A stretch of 64,000 bases of DNA from SAR202 cluster bacterium (GTDB lineage: Bacteria > Chloroflexota > Dehalococcoidia > Lucifugimonadales > UBA1123). The stretch's first letter is position 1, and every line of letters begins with the position of its first letter. The DNA is taken from contig JASMDM010000071.1 of the NCBI GenBank assembly GCA_030752795.1, positions 30,003 to 94,002 on the forward strand. The letters run 5' to 3'. The translations under genes and the position numbers were made by a program. The notes beneath the pieces were generated by a model. It made no database searches. It was not told where the DNA came from and worked only from the letters and a program-made list of their open reading frames with translations. This document shows, piece by piece, positions 39,706 through 49,199 of this stretch.

Positions 39706-42043
39706 TTACGGCTCCCTGATGATCGTTGGCTGCGAGAACACCGTGATCTCCGGTGCCACGCCGTCGTAACACTCTATCTCTACCAACGCGCTCTGCGCCG
39801 ACGGACCCTGAGCCCGCTTCGACGTGCCTTTATCCAGCGTTCCCGCCTTGCCCGGCTCCGACGGGTCGTACCAAGCGCCGGTCGCCAGCGCCACTACTCC
39901 GGAGAGGATGTCGTCGGACGTCGTCGCACCGGCCAGGAACTCTCCGCGTTCGTTGAAGACGCGCGCTATGTCGCCGTCGGTTAGTCCCCTTGCGGCAGCG
40001 TCGGCGGGATGCATTGTGATCGGTTCATGGCCGTTGATCTTCGAATCCCGGCTCGTTCGGCCCTGATCCATCTGTGAGTGTAGGCGGGTGGTCGGCTGGT
40101 TCGAGATCATGTGCAACGGGAACCGTGATGCCACCTCGCTGCCAAGCCACTCGGCCGGCTCTTGCTACACGGGGTGTCCAGGGCAATCGTCTCCGAGAAT
40201 ATCTCGACTTTGCCGCTGGGCGTTTGCAGCGGGTTCGCTTCTGGATCGTTTTGGAAGTCTTCGAACAACACGAAAGGTTTCGCCGGAGGCGGAAGCTCCA
40301 CGTAACCTTGCTCCCAGAACGTATCGAAATCCGGCAATTCGACGCCGTTTTTGGCCGACAAATCGTGCGCCTGATCGTACAGATGGCGTATCCAACCGGC
40401 TTCGTCGCGGCCTTCGTCGAAAGCGTCCGCGATTCCCAGTCGATCCGCGAGCTCGCGGAAGATGGCGAAGTCGTTGCGAGCCTCGTCGACCGGCTCGACG
40501 GACTTGTGCATGGCCATGATGAACCGATCTCCGCCGCTCGAGGTGAGATCGTCGCGTTCGAGCGTGGTTGTCGCCGGCAGCACGATGTCGGCGTGCCGAG
40601 CGGTCGCCGTCCACCAAGGCTCGTTGACGATTACCGTGTCAGGTTGCCGCCAGGCGCGTACGAGCCGGTTGAGATCCTGGTGATGGTGGAACGGGTTTCC
40701 GCCGGACCAGTAAACGATTTTGATGTCGGATTAGACCAGATCCGAACCCTTGAACTGGTACGGCTCGTCGGGATGAAGCAGCATGTCCGATATCCGGGCT
40801 ACCGGAATCGCGTTGTCTGTGGGGTTTCGGCCCGGTGTTAAGCCTGGCGCCACCAAGTCGGTCGCGGCGTTCCTGTTGACGCCCATCGACCCGTACCCCA
40901 TCGAGAACCCGCCGCCCGGCAATCCGATCTGACCAAGCATCGCGGCCAGAACGACTACCATCCAGAACGGCTGCTCGCCGTGATCGCCCCGTTGGAGCGA
41001 GTACGTGGAGGTTAACATCGTGCGACTCGCCGCCATCCGCCGTGCGAGTTTGTGGATCGCTTCGGGATCAATCCCCGCGATCTCGGCGGCCCATTCCGGC
41101 GACTTAGGCCGACCGTCGGTCTTGCCCAGCACGTACGATTCGAACTTCTCGTAGCCCACGCAATGGCTCTTCAGGAAGTCTTCGTCGTGCAGCGACTCAG
41201 CCGCGAGCACGCGGGCAGCGCGAGCATGACCGCCGTATCCGTGTTCGGTCGCGGGTGCAGCCATTCCGCCTCGACAAAATCAGCCGTGTTTTAGCGAATC
41301 GGGCTTATGCTTACGAACTCTCAGCCGTTGCTTCGAGCTTGACGGAGCCACGACACAGAGTCGTGGTTGCCGGCCCCTGCGACCGCCACCTGCATGTTGC
41401 CGGGCGGCAAACCGCCGAAGCAGACCATGAGGCCGGTGTTCTCAACGATGCTTCACGAAGAGATGCCGATTAGGGCCGCCAGCGCGGTTCCGACCACGTG
41501 CGGCATGATCGTCGTTGCCGCAGCGGTGCTGTAGCTTCCCACTTGAGCGGTGAACCCGCCGAAGCAATTCATGAACCGCCGCATTAGGTTCCTGGCGTGG
41601 TTGAGCTTGCCGGCGCTCGACCAACCGTACGAGCCGGCCATGATTGCTTCGTTGCCGAAGTCTCACTTGATGCGTTTCAACTCCTCGGCAACGAGCTCGA
41701 GGGCCTTGTCCCAGGAAACTGCGACGAACGGCTCGGCTCCCCGCTTCTCGCGGTTGCCGCCGGGGCCGCTTTCGAGCCATCCCTTGCGTACGACCGGCTC
41801 AGCTATCCTGGCCTCGGAATGAACGGCGTCCGGAATCGATTTAAGATACGAAGCCGGGTCGCTGTCCTTTTCGAACGGCGTTACATCGACGAGCTTCCCC
41901 GCTCGCACTTCGGCTGTGAAAGCGCCCCAGTGAGAGGCGTGTGGATGACTGGTTGTGTCCGATGTCGTGGACGTCAAGATGCTCTCCGATTTGTACTGCG
42001 TAGGTGTAGTCGATGCTTCAGATTGCAGCGGCCAGTGTAGCAC
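39706..42043 (-). pseudogene. Decayed TorA/BisC-type molybdopterin oxidoreductase
   Basis: Reading from 42043 down, the protein opens with SHWGAFTAEVRAGKLVDVTP. In-frame stops follow at 41663 (TGA), 41453 (TGA), 41321 (TGA) and 41291 (TAA), with good family sequence between them: SYGWSSAGKLNHARNLMRRF (Mo-ligand Ser region), NTGLMVCFGGLPPGN and NTADFVEAEWLHPRPNT. Near 41,215 the reading shifts frame (FLKSHCVGYEKFESYVLGKT, GLPGGGFSMGYGSMGVNRN). A TAA at 40731 precedes DIKIVYWSGGNPFHHHQDLN. A second shift near 40,185, a TAG at 40165 and the C-terminus HMISNQPTTRLHSQ follow, ending at 39706. About 780 residues in total, the normal length. The intact enzyme would reduce S- or N-oxides. Confidence 0.9.
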
Positions 42044-42194
42044 GCTGGGCTAGGACGGTTCTCGACCTTGCGCGAAGGCGCCGGCTCGACTCGGTGGGTT
42101 GTCGTCAGAGTGCACCGACGTGGGACAGGGACGAGAAGCGCGGCGCATCATCCGGTCGAGCCATCGATTCACCGCTAAAGTGCGACAACGCAGT

Positions 42195-43079
42195 CTAGAT
42201 GTCGACTGTCTTGCTCGCGGTCGCGGAGGCGTGCTGCCGGTCGGCGTGGTATGAGCTTCGCACCAATGGGCCTGACGCGACATCCTTGAAGCCCATCGTT
42301 TCCGCCTCCACTTTGAGCTCGTCGAACTCGCCCGGCGTGTACCACTTTGCCAGCGGAGTTTGCTTTTTCGATGGCCGTAGGTATTGGCCGATCGTCAGCA
42401 GATCGCAATCGACGGCGCGAAGATCCACCATCGTGTCGAGGATCTCGTCCCACGTTTCGCCGAGGCCGACCATCATGCCGGACTTGGTGACCGCGTTCGG
42501 ATCCGTCGACTTCGCGCGCGTCAGCAACTCCAGCGACATATCGTAGTCGCCTTTGGGCCTGACCCGGCTGAACACGCGGCGCACGGTTTCGATGTTGTGA
42601 TTGAGCGTGTCCGGTCCCGCGGCCATCACGACCGAGAGCGATTCCGGACTGCCGGCGAAGTCAGGGATGAGCACCTCGATCTTGCAAGCCGGGACGCGCT
42701 TTCGAATTGACGCGATGCACGATGCGAACACCGATGCGCCGCCGTCCGGCAGGTCGTCGCGGTCGACCGACGTAATCACCGCGTACGCTAGTTCCATGCG
42801 TTCAACGGCGTCGGCAACGCGGGCGGGCTCCAGCGGGTCCAGCGCGCCTGGCACGCCTGAAGCGACCGCGCAGTACGCACAGGCTCTGGTGCAGACGTCG
42901 CCGAGGATCATGAACGTCGCTGTTCCGGATTCCCAGCACTCGCCGATGTTCGGACAATGGGCCTCTTCGCACACCGTGTTCAGGCTGCCGGCCTTCAGAA
43001 CGTCACGTAGCGCGAGATAGTTCGCGCCGCCCGGCATCTGTACTTTGAGCCACTGCGGGAGCTTTCGTTCGACCGCCAT
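42195..43079 (-). CDS. lipA: Lipoyl synthase
   Basis: A 294-residue radical-SAM enzyme that inserts two sulfurs into protein-bound octanoyl groups. The auxiliary-cluster Cys are in CEEAHCPNIGEC (about residues 37-48) and the radical-SAM cluster in CTRACAYC (about 63-70). PLEPARVADAVERM, SVDRDDLPDGGA, HNIETVRRVFSRVRP and GMMVGLGETWDEI are standard, and the C-terminal Ser lies in GPLVRSSYHAD. No lipB is adjacent in the window. The ATG at 43079 lacks a strong ribosome site, but it is the family N-terminus. Confidence 0.96.
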   Translation of the reverse strand: MAVERKLPQWLKVQMPGGANYLALRDVLKAGSLNTVCEEAHCPNIGECWESGTATFMILGDVCTRACAYCAVASGVPGALDPLEPARVADAVERMELAYAVITSVDRDDLPDGGASVFASCIASIRKRVPACKIEVLIPDFAGSPESLSVVMAAGPDTLNHNIETVRRVFSRVRPKGDYDMSLELLTRAKSTDPNAVTKSGMMVGLGETWDEILDTMVDLRAVDCDLLTIGQYLRPSKKQTPLAKWYTPGEFDELKVEAETMGFKDVASGPLVRSSYHADRQHASATASKTVDI

Positions 43080-43297
43080 CTGCCCTCCCCGTCATGCGTT
43101 TCCGACAATCATACCAAACCTGCCTGACGCGAACCGTTCGTCAGGCACGGCTGTGCTATAGTTAAGCCGCCAACGCCCGTCGCGAATCGGAGCGCTGGCA
43201 GCGGGTGTGTTCATCCATTGTTGCTGACCGGAAAATGAAAAAGGTCACTGGATTCGCCGCGTGGTTCTGCGTGGCAGATCGGTCGCCGGAACCGCAC

Positions 43298-44539
43298 ATG
43301 ACGTTAGCGCCGAACAGAGCAAGGCCGGACCGTGCAACAGAGACCGCGGAGCTTGAACTCACGGAGATGAGCGAGCTCGGTGACACGCTGGCCGAATTCG
43401 AAGATCAGCAGATCAACGTGTTCGGCGGTATCTCCGGCGAGCGAGTCGTCGCCAGAATATATCGGTATCGGCGACGAAAGAAGAAGATCGTCTCCGCGAT
43501 GGTCGACAACGTTCTTCGTGCCTCCTCGTCCAGGATCGCGCCGCCATGCCCTTACTACGGGCCGTGCAGCGGGTGCCAGTGGCAGCACATCGATTACGAC
43601 GCGCAACTGGAGCTGAAGCGTGACGCGGTGGCCGGGCGTTTGCGGAACTACCCTGCCCTGTCCACGATTGCCGTGTCGCCCACGTTGCCCGCGCCATCCC
43701 AGTTCCAATACCGAAACCACGCCAGGTTCACGGTTCGGTTCGGCGGACAGCTCGGGTTCTCGAACAGGATCACCCGGCGGTTCGTTCGCGTCGACCGATG
43801 CATGCTGATGGGCGAGGGCATCAACGATGCCATTACCGAGCTCCAAGACCGGACGGGCGAGACGACGAACCTGTCGGTCAGGATCGGGGCAAACACCGGC
43901 GATCGACTAATTCAGCCCACGTTTCGGAATCCGGAGATCACGTTGCCGTCTGGCCAGACGCACTATGTCGAGAAGCTTCTCGGAAGGCCGTTTCGAGTCG
44001 CCTCCCCTTCTTTCTTTCAGGTAAATACTGCCCAAGCTGAGGCGTTGATGGAACATGTCCGAAAACGCCTCGATTTAACCGGCCGAGAAACGGTCGTAGA
44101 CGCGTACGCCGGCGTTGGCGTGTTCGCGATCTTGCTTGCTCCTCACGTCGCGCGTGCAATCGCTATAGAAGATTCTCACTCGGCCATCGAGGACGCCAAG
44201 ATCAACGCCGGCGACCTGGGCAACGTCACGTTCATCGAAGCCAGGGCCGAGGATGCGTTGAAGACGATCGTCGACGAGCAAGGCCTCGGCGGCCCGCCGG
44301 ATGCCGTCGTTCTGGACCCGCCGCGCGTAGGCTGTCACCCTGGGACGCTGGAGGCACTGCTCGAGCTCCGCCCTCGGCGAGTGACATACGTATCGTGCGA
44401 CCCGCCGAGTCTTGCCAGGGATCTGGACGTCCTGGTCAGGGGCGGGTACTCGGTGGACAGCGTCGACCCGGTGGACATGTTTCCGCAGACCTATCACGTC
44501 GAGTGCCTGGCGACGCTGACCCTGGACGAGGAGTGGTGA
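43298..44539 (+). CDS. 23S rRNA/tRNA uracil-5-methyltransferase (RlmD/TrmA family)
   Basis: An about 413-residue SAM-dependent RNA m5U methyltransferase. A TRAM domain opens it (LELTEMSELGDTLAEFED, GERVVARIYRYRRRKK). The [4Fe-4S] Cys set follows: CPYYGPCSGCQWQH with a later Cys in VDRCMLMG. QVNTAQAEALMEHV, VVDAYAGVGVFAILLA (SAM motif), VVLDPPRVGCHPG and the catalytic Cys in VTYVSCDPPSLARDL complete it. The frame opens at 43205, but nothing before about 43298 resembles the family; the exact start is uncertain. The maf gene follows 6 bases later, so they form an operon. rlmC, rlmD and trmA cannot be separated by eye. Confidence 0.88.
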   Translation: MTLAPNRARPDRATETAELELTEMSELGDTLAEFEDQQINVFGGISGERVVARIYRYRRRKKKIVSAMVDNVLRASSSRIAPPCPYYGPCSGCQWQHIDYDAQLELKRDAVAGRLRNYPALSTIAVSPTLPAPSQFQYRNHARFTVRFGGQLGFSNRITRRFVRVDRCMLMGEGINDAITELQDRTGETTNLSVRIGANTGDRLIQPTFRNPEITLPSGQTHYVEKLLGRPFRVASPSFFQVNTAQAEALMEHVRKRLDLTGRETVVDAYAGVGVFAILLAPHVARAIAIEDSHSAIEDAKINAGDLGNVTFIEARAEDALKTIVDEQGLGGPPDAVVLDPPRVGCHPGTLEALLELRPRRVTYVSCDPPSLARDLDVLVRGGYSVDSVDPVDMFPQTYHVECLATLTLDEEW

Positions 44540-44545
44540 CGGGCA

Positions 44546-45205
44546 GTGAGTTCAACACCTGGCGTGACACCCATCCTGCTGGCATCGGGCTCCCCGCGAC
44601 GCGTGGAGATCATGCAAGGCGTGCGCAACCAGGTCACCCAAGTCCGGCCGACCAACGAGGAAGGTCCGCCGCTGCTGGGCGAGTCGCCTATCGATTACGT
44701 TCGTAGAATGGCACTCGAGAAATGCGAAGCCGCGCCTGACCAAGACGCAGATGCGGTAGTTTTGGCGGCCGACACGATCGTCGTGATGGACGGCCAGATC
44801 CTGGGCAAACCGGCGGACGCTGACGAAACCCGACTGATGCTCGATCAACTCCGCGGCAAAGTCCACCAAGTCTTGACCGGCGTCTCCGTCCGCAACAGCC
44901 CTAGCGCCGCTCCGATCTCGGAGGTGACGCGGACCGACGTCGAGATGCGCAAGTATACGCGACAAGAGGTCTCGGCGTACGTACTCACTGGCTCAGGTCT
45001 CGACAAAGCCGGCGGTTACGGCATCCAGGACCGCGAGTTCCTGCCGGTGACAAGAATCGGAGGGTGCTATCCGAACGTCGTTGGATTGCCGCTGTGCACA
45101 GTTGTTAGACTGTTGTCGACGGCTGGCGCGAACGTTCAGCTTCAACCCAGAGGCAGCGTTCCGTATGCCGGACAGTGCGGCAACTGCGAGTTGCGCTGGC
45201 AGTAG
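44546..45205 (+). CDS. maf: Maf-family nucleoside triphosphate pyrophosphatase
   Basis: A 219-residue Maf protein, which hydrolyses dTTP/UTP or modified nucleotides to the monophosphate. Motifs: ILLASGSPRRVEIM at the N-terminus, RRMALEKCEAA, VVLAADTIVVMDGQILGKPA (conserved ADT-x-V), VHQVLTGVSV, and DKAGGYGIQD near the C-terminus, then VVGLPLCTVVRLL. The start is GTG 44546, six bases after the methyltransferase stop. A C-terminal tail of about 25 residues with two Cys (GQCGNCELRWQ) is not typical of Maf. Confidence 0.9.
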   Translation: MSSTPGVTPILLASGSPRRVEIMQGVRNQVTQVRPTNEEGPPLLGESPIDYVRRMALEKCEAAPDQDADAVVLAADTIVVMDGQILGKPADADETRLMLDQLRGKVHQVLTGVSVRNSPSAAPISEVTRTDVEMRKYTRQEVSAYVLTGSGLDKAGGYGIQDREFLPVTRIGGCYPNVVGLPLCTVVRLLSTAGANVQLQPRGSVPYAGQCGNCELRWQ

Positions 45206-45344
45206 AACGAAATCGAGTGGATTTGGTTGCCTCGAAGGCGATCAACAAAACAAGTGGCATTGAAGAAAATGTGTCATCGGTATGAAAATGGCTGCACAGG
45301 GTCGGACTGAAGGCGATAAACATAATTAAGATGCATTGCCCAAA

Positions 45345-45463
45345 ATGTGGCATTCTGATCCTTCCGAGCGCGGAAGGACGAAGAATCTGGTCGTTGAACA
45401 CGGCTTGTTGCCTGAGCAACCCCAAACGATTCTTTTTCTCCGGGCCACCCAGCATGGTGAAAT
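45345..45463 (-). repeat. Dispersed palindromic repeat family A, diverged copy
   Basis: It begins TGTGGCATTCTGATCCTTCC, forms a CTTCCGAGCGCGGAAG hairpin, continues GACGAAGAATCTGG and ends CAGCATGGTGAAAT. This follows the layout of the 19.6-kb copy (same orientation) with more substitutions in the middle. Confidence 0.6.
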
Positions 45464-45526
45464 ACGTTGAGCAACACATATTGGGTCAATGACCGTAACG
45501 GCACAAGCGACTCTTGCGTGTGGGCG

Positions 45527-45547
45527 GCCCTTCGACGGGCTCAGAGC
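45527..45547. repeat. Dispersed repeat B, reverse copy
   Basis: It begins GGCCCTTCGACGGGCTCAGA and is the reverse complement of the 11430-11450 unit with a few changes. Confidence 0.5.
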
Positions 45548-45768
45548 CTGCCTTGAGATCTCCGAAGGGGCGAACGGATGGGTGCGTGGCTCACCATGGA
45601 CATTTGCTCAACATCCCGCGGAGCGTTGAGCACGGCTTATTTAGTTGATGACCATATTGAGGCCGCAACCACCGAGTCGGTTGGCGCTTCAACCCTTCAT
45701 CGCGAAAATCGAGCGTTCACGACTGGTACGGGAGTGACAGTCGCCGTGAGCGATCCGGAGGAGCATCG

Positions 45769-46158
45769 GTGAACTTCCTTGGCATGGGACCGTTGGAAAT
45801 CCTGCTGGTCTTGCTTGTCGCGTTCATTTTCGTCGGCCCTGACAAGATGGTTGACGCCGCCAAGCTCATGGGGAAAGCGACCCGAGAGGGCAAGCGCCTC
45901 ATGTCCGAGTTGCCCAAGGTGGTCATCGAAGACGACGACATCAAGATTCTGGACATGGACTCGCAGCGGCTCGCCCGCAACGAGCCCGCGGCAAGTTCAA
46001 AGCTCGCGCCGGAAACCGCCAAGCAAGAGTCCTCAAGTGACGATGCTGACGACGCTGACGACGCCCGGGAATCCGAGAGCGACGACGGACCGGTTTCGTT
46101 CCGATCCGGCGATCAAGCGCCGCCCAAAGAACCCCCAAGCGAAACCACAACGCCGTGA
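45769..46158 (+). CDS. tatB: Sec-independent translocase protein TatA/TatB family
   Basis: A 129-residue protein with one N-terminal helix (MGPLEILLVLLVAFIFVGPD), the FxGP-type hinge (VGPDKM) and an amphipathic helix (DAAKLMGKATREGKRLMSEL). An acidic, Asp/Ser-rich tail of about 80 residues follows. It directly overlaps tatC, so it is called TatB-like; TatA and TatB cannot be fully separated by sequence. The start is GTG 45769 after GGAGGAG. It forms the receptor complex for folded proteins with twin-arginine signals. Confidence 0.84.
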   Translation: MNFLGMGPLEILLVLLVAFIFVGPDKMVDAAKLMGKATREGKRLMSELPKVVIEDDDIKILDMDSQRLARNEPAASSKLAPETAKQESSSDDADDADDARESESDDGPVSFRSGDQAPPKEPPSETTTP

Positions 46159-46913
46159 TGGACAGTCCCCAATCGATCCGCGACCACATGCTCGAGCTGC
46201 GGCGTCGCGTCACGTTTGCGGCCGTATCCGTGCTCGTCACGACGGTCGTGGCTTTCGTATTCTACGAGCAGATTCTGCAACTGCTGTTGGGACCGGCCGA
46301 GGGTTTCGTCGACATGCCCAACGGCAAGCCCATATACACCGACCTGACGGAGTTCATCGGCATCGCCGCCAAGACCTCATTGATGGTCGGGATATTTGCC
46401 TCGCTGCCGTTCGTTCTCTACCAGGCGGTCATGTTTATTGCGCCTGGCCTGAACAAGGCGGAGAGAAGGTACCTATATGCGTTGTTGCCCGCGACTCTGA
46501 TCACGTTCATGATCGGCGCGTCGTTCGGATATCGAGTGCTGTTTCCGCCGATGGTGAAATTCTTGCTCACGTTCGGCAACGACGTGGCTACACCGATGAT
46601 ACGGATCGGCACCTTCGTCAACCTGATGCTCAGGCTGCTCTTCTGGATGGGGATCATATTCGAGACGCCCGTGGTGATATTCTTCCTTGCCAAGATCGGG
46701 CTGGTCACGCCATCGTTCCTCGCGCGCAACCGCCGATGGGCGCTCGTCATCGCATTTGTGCTGGGCGCGCTGATCACGCCGACAATTGACCCGATCAACC
46801 AGGCCATCATCGCCGGCCCCACGTACGCTCTTTACGAGATCAGCATCTGGCTGGCCAAGTTTGCCGCAAGAGGGCGACGGAAGCCCAGTCTGAACATGGA
46901 ATCACAAGAATAA
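46158..46913 (+). CDS. tatC: Sec-independent translocase protein TatC
   Basis: A 251-residue six-helix membrane protein that recognises twin-arginine signals. It begins MDSPQSIRDHMLELRRRVTF, matching the usual HL-x-ELR-x-R. ASLPFVLYQAVMFIAPGLNKAERRY is the conserved FV-x-PGL-x-x-E region from about residue 80. GIIFETPVVIFFLAKIGLVT, ALVIAFVLGALITPTID and the last helix YALYEISIWLAKF complete it. ATG 46158 shares a base with the tatB stop; the GTG just before is an alternative start. A shared terminator follows at once. Confidence 0.95.
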   Translation: MDSPQSIRDHMLELRRRVTFAAVSVLVTTVVAFVFYEQILQLLLGPAEGFVDMPNGKPIYTDLTEFIGIAAKTSLMVGIFASLPFVLYQAVMFIAPGLNKAERRYLYALLPATLITFMIGASFGYRVLFPPMVKFLLTFGNDVATPMIRIGTFVNLMLRLLFWMGIIFETPVVIFFLAKIGLVTPSFLARNRRWALVIAFVLGALITPTIDPINQAIIAGPTYALYEISIWLAKFAARGRRKPSLNMESQE

Positions 46914-46915
46914 AA

Positions 46916-46943
46916 AAAGGACGCGGCGATAACCGCGTCCTTT
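46916..46943. terminator. Bidirectional terminator between tatBC and tatA
   Basis: AAAGGACGCGG pairs perfectly with CCGCGTCCTTT around a 6-base loop. On the minus strand the stem is followed by a T-run (complement of 46912-46918); on the plus strand only TTT follows. It sits between two converging Tat loci. Confidence 0.85.
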
Positions 46944-46984
46944 GTACATTGGTCTATTTGGGGCTGCTGCCCCGTTGGCTCTCC

Positions 46985-47200
46985 CTAGGAGTTGCCCTGA
47001 CCCAATTGCTGTTTCGAGTCGGAATCTGAGTCGGATGCGGACACCGATTCCTCGACGCCCTCTGACGACTTTCGGAACTCCCTGATGGACTTGCCAAGCG
47101 CGCCGCCGATCTCAGTAAGCCTGCCGACGCCGAAAATGATCATCACGATGACGAGGATGATGATCAACTCGGTAACTCCGAAATTACGCATGATACCCAT
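46985..47200 (-). CDS. tatA: Twin-arginine translocase pore subunit TatA
   Basis: A 71-residue TatA: short N-terminus MGIMRNFG, one helix ([20 protein letters not shown]), amphipathic helix ([19 protein letters not shown]) and a short Asp/Ser tail. FGVGRL is a Gly-Val variant of the usual FG-x-x-(K/R)L hinge. ATG 47200 follows GAGGAG. It converges with tatBC, so the Tat components here are split between two transcripts that meet at one terminator. Confidence 0.92.
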   Translation of the reverse strand: MGIMRNFGVTELIIILVIVMIIFGVGRLTEIGGALGKSIREFRKSSEGVEESVSASDSDSDSKQQLGQGNS

Positions 47201-47369
47201 ATATTACTCCTCGCTGGCTAATCCTTCGCCTATCGTCAATTTTAGCGACTGCCCGTCGAGCGGTCAATCCATCCGAACCCGATGCTTGACGCAATGTCGA
47301 GAGGAAACGACGCTGCCAAGCTTCGCTTCGCATGTGAGACGTTCGACGAACGAGAGGGATATCGGCCAA

Positions 47370-47699
47370 CTAACGAAGATGTGGCAGGATGAGCGGCTTT
47401 CCCTGGGTCATGTTCGCTCGATATTCGACCAATCCCTCGACCACGTCGTCCAGGTTCAATCGCCTCCGGAGTTCGAAGATCAGCGACGTTGGATCAGTCT
47501 CGTTTCGAGGCTCGGGTGACAGCATGTCGTACACGACGACCACTGAATTCTCTGGCATCGCCGACATTACTGGGCCGGTCGTTGGGCCTGCCACCGGTTC
47601 GAAAGCAATCGTCGCCCCGTTGCGGAGACTTCTGATCGCCCGACCGGATCCGGTACGTAGCGATCGAGTTGGGTGGCGCGCATTTCGTTCGGCGCCCAA
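47370..47699 (-). pseudogene. Remnant of a zinc-dependent/quinone-type alcohol dehydrogenase
   Basis: The frame encodes ATIAFEPVAGPTTGPVMSAM, ENSVVVVYDMLSPEPRNETD, TDPTSLIFELRRR and then directly DDVVEGLVEYRANMTQGKPL. Medium-chain dehydrogenases have FDPVGG-x-x-(T)...L...N-x-x-VVYG-x-LS, SLIFK-x-(R)R-x-x-G and a C-terminal ALE-x-Y-R-x-NMT-x-GKV motif, with about 60 residues between the last two. Those 60 residues and the whole N-terminal half are missing. The remaining ORF of 109 codons is probably not functional. Confidence 0.55.
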
Positions 47700-47723
47700 T
47701 CAGTCATTGGCAGCCTCAACCAA

Positions 47724-47760
47724 GAACCCGGTCGCCCAGAACATCAGAGCGACCGGGTTC
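47724..47760 (-). terminator. GC-rich hairpin downstream of the DUF3179 gene
   Basis: GAACCCGGTCGC pairs perfectly with GCGACCGGGTTC around a 13-base loop. No real T-run follows on either strand, so termination is likely but weak evidence. Confidence 0.55.
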
Positions 47761-47843
47761 GTGCAAGTTGCGGTTTTCGTGCGCGGCCATCGCGTCGACC
47801 GCGATCAGCGCCGTCAACCGAGCGCTGTGCGCCGGCGTTTTGT

Positions 47844-49199
47844 CTATCCGGTGACGTCTTGGCCTGACCTCAAATCGGAATTGGGAAAGAAGACCGACCA
47901 CGCGAACCAGAAGTGATTCGCATGCACGATGGGAGAGAGCGATTTCCCGGCCAGAGGTCCATCGACCGCCTCACCGAGAACCGTCCATGACGACCCGGTT
48001 TGGTCGTCGACGATAGACGGTCCGTCCTGTCTGAAGGCCAGTTTCTGGCCGTCCAGATTCGGGTCATACACACCCGTGGACCCGATTTCTTTTGCGGCCG
48101 AATAACCCGGTCCTCTAAAGGCTGACAGCGTATCCGACGCGTAGAAGATGACGAGGTCCTGAGACCCGACGACATCGTTCACGACGGCTGTGTCTTCGAA
48201 TATCACAAATGGATAAGCGACTGTTTGGTCGTCGACAGTCATTCCGACGACCCGCTCCATGGCGGGCAGGCGATCGTCGATATCGCCGAAGAAAAGGAAG
48301 GGATCGCTGCCGATGGTGTCGTACCCGCCGTACGGACCGCCATCGTAGTCGCGGTTGAATCCGGTTCTGCGGGACAGAAGCAACCCTTCAGGGTTGGCTT
48401 TGGCAAACGCTTCCCAGGACACTAGAGCGGCGGGGATAAATTCAAGCACCGTGCCCGTCAATTCACCGATGATCGCTTCGCCTGTTATCTGCTGCCACCA
48501 AGATTCGGTTTGCCGGTCCCACATGATTAGGTCGCTGTTTCGAAGTTTTCCTGAAGTGCCGAAATCGAGCACCTGGCCGTTAACCCTCCGATCGAAAACG
48601 ATTGCGGTATTGCAGAGCGGGCAGTACGTAATCGACACGGGAACGCCGCCGACCACGTCGTTGACGATCTCATGCCAAATCATGATCGACAGTGGGTACG
48701 CTTTCGCCTCGCCGTTGATCTCGAGGTTGAGAACGGGGGCGCTGTCGGTCATGTAACGCGGCGCGTCCGCTACGTCCAGGAACTCGGGCTCGTCGATGGG
48801 CGGAATTCCGTCGCGCGGCGGTCCGCCCGATATGATCTCGTCCCAATCGACCGAATGTTTGGTGAAGTCAGTTGCCCATCCCCTGGTCAAGCGAGAGGGC
48901 GCTTCCCCTGTGTCAGGAAGCGTCGGAGTCGGCGTCGATGTGCGAGCCAACGGCGCCGGCGTCGCGGTTCCGTCCACCGCGGGCGCCGAAGCAGCCTCAA
49001 TGGTCGGTTCGGGCTTAGGCGTCGGCGGTGGGGGAACCTGTGTCGGGAATGGCGTCGGAGCCGTCGCCGCAATTGCCGCGGCCGGCGCCCCTGGGGCCGA
49101 TCCATCTCCTGCGTCGGTAGTTTGGCCGCTCGTACAGGCCACCGCCACCAAGGCGATGCCCGTCATGACGGCGAGCGCTGGTTTTCTCATCATCTTCAT
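47844..49199 (-). CDS. DUF3179-domain lipoprotein
   Basis: An about 451-residue secreted lipoprotein. The signal MKMMRKPALAVMTGIALVAV ends at the lipobox Cys of VAVAC. A Pro/Thr-rich linker (about residues 30-100) leads to a DUF3179 domain: RYMTDSAPVLNLEINGEAKA, YPLSIMIWHEIVND, the diagnostic SITYCPLCNTAIVFDR, DFGTSGKLRNSDLIMWDRQT, ESWWQQITGEAI and GYDTIGSDPFLF. The final part, WTVLGEAVDGPLAGK with HANHFWFAW, is also typical. The frame opens at 49247; I choose ATG 49199 because AAGG precedes it and a signal peptide begins there. The domain's function is unknown. Confidence 0.82.
   Translation of the reverse strand: MKMMRKPALAVMTGIALVAVACTSGQTTDAGDGSAPGAPAAAIAATAPTPFPTQVPPPPTPKPEPTIEAASAPAVDGTATPAPLARTSTPTPTLPDTGEAPSRLTRGWATDFTKHSVDWDEIISGGPPRDGIPPIDEPEFLDVADAPRYMTDSAPVLNLEINGEAKAYPLSIMIWHEIVNDVVGGVPVSITYCPLCNTAIVFDRRVNGQVLDFGTSGKLRNSDLIMWDRQTESWWQQITGEAIIGELTGTVLEFIPAALVSWEAFAKANPEGLLLSRRTGFNRDYDGGPYGGYDTIGSDPFLFFGDIDDRLPAMERVVGMTVDDQTVAYPFVIFEDTAVVNDVVGSQDLVIFYASDTLSAFRGPGYSAAKEIGSTGVYDPNLDGQKLAFRQDGPSIVDDQTGSSWTVLGEAVDGPLAGKSLSPIVHANHFWFAWSVFFPNSDLRSGQDVTG

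Larger units (their letters stand above)
45206..45768. other. Intergenic region with repeat families A and B, no gene
   Basis: It holds a diverged family A copy (45345-45463) and a family B palindrome (45527-45547). GCTCAAC...GTTGAGC near 45,610 forms a further small inverted repeat. No coding region is supported. The tatB ribosome site GGAGGAG is at its right end. Confidence 0.55.

Noticed and set aside
41663..41665. TGA in the molybdoenzyme as a selenocysteine codon
   Set aside because: The molybdenum-ligand position in this subfamily is the Ser in GWSSAG, which lies downstream of this TGA. Other TGA, TAA and TAG codons and frameshifts in the same gene show decay.
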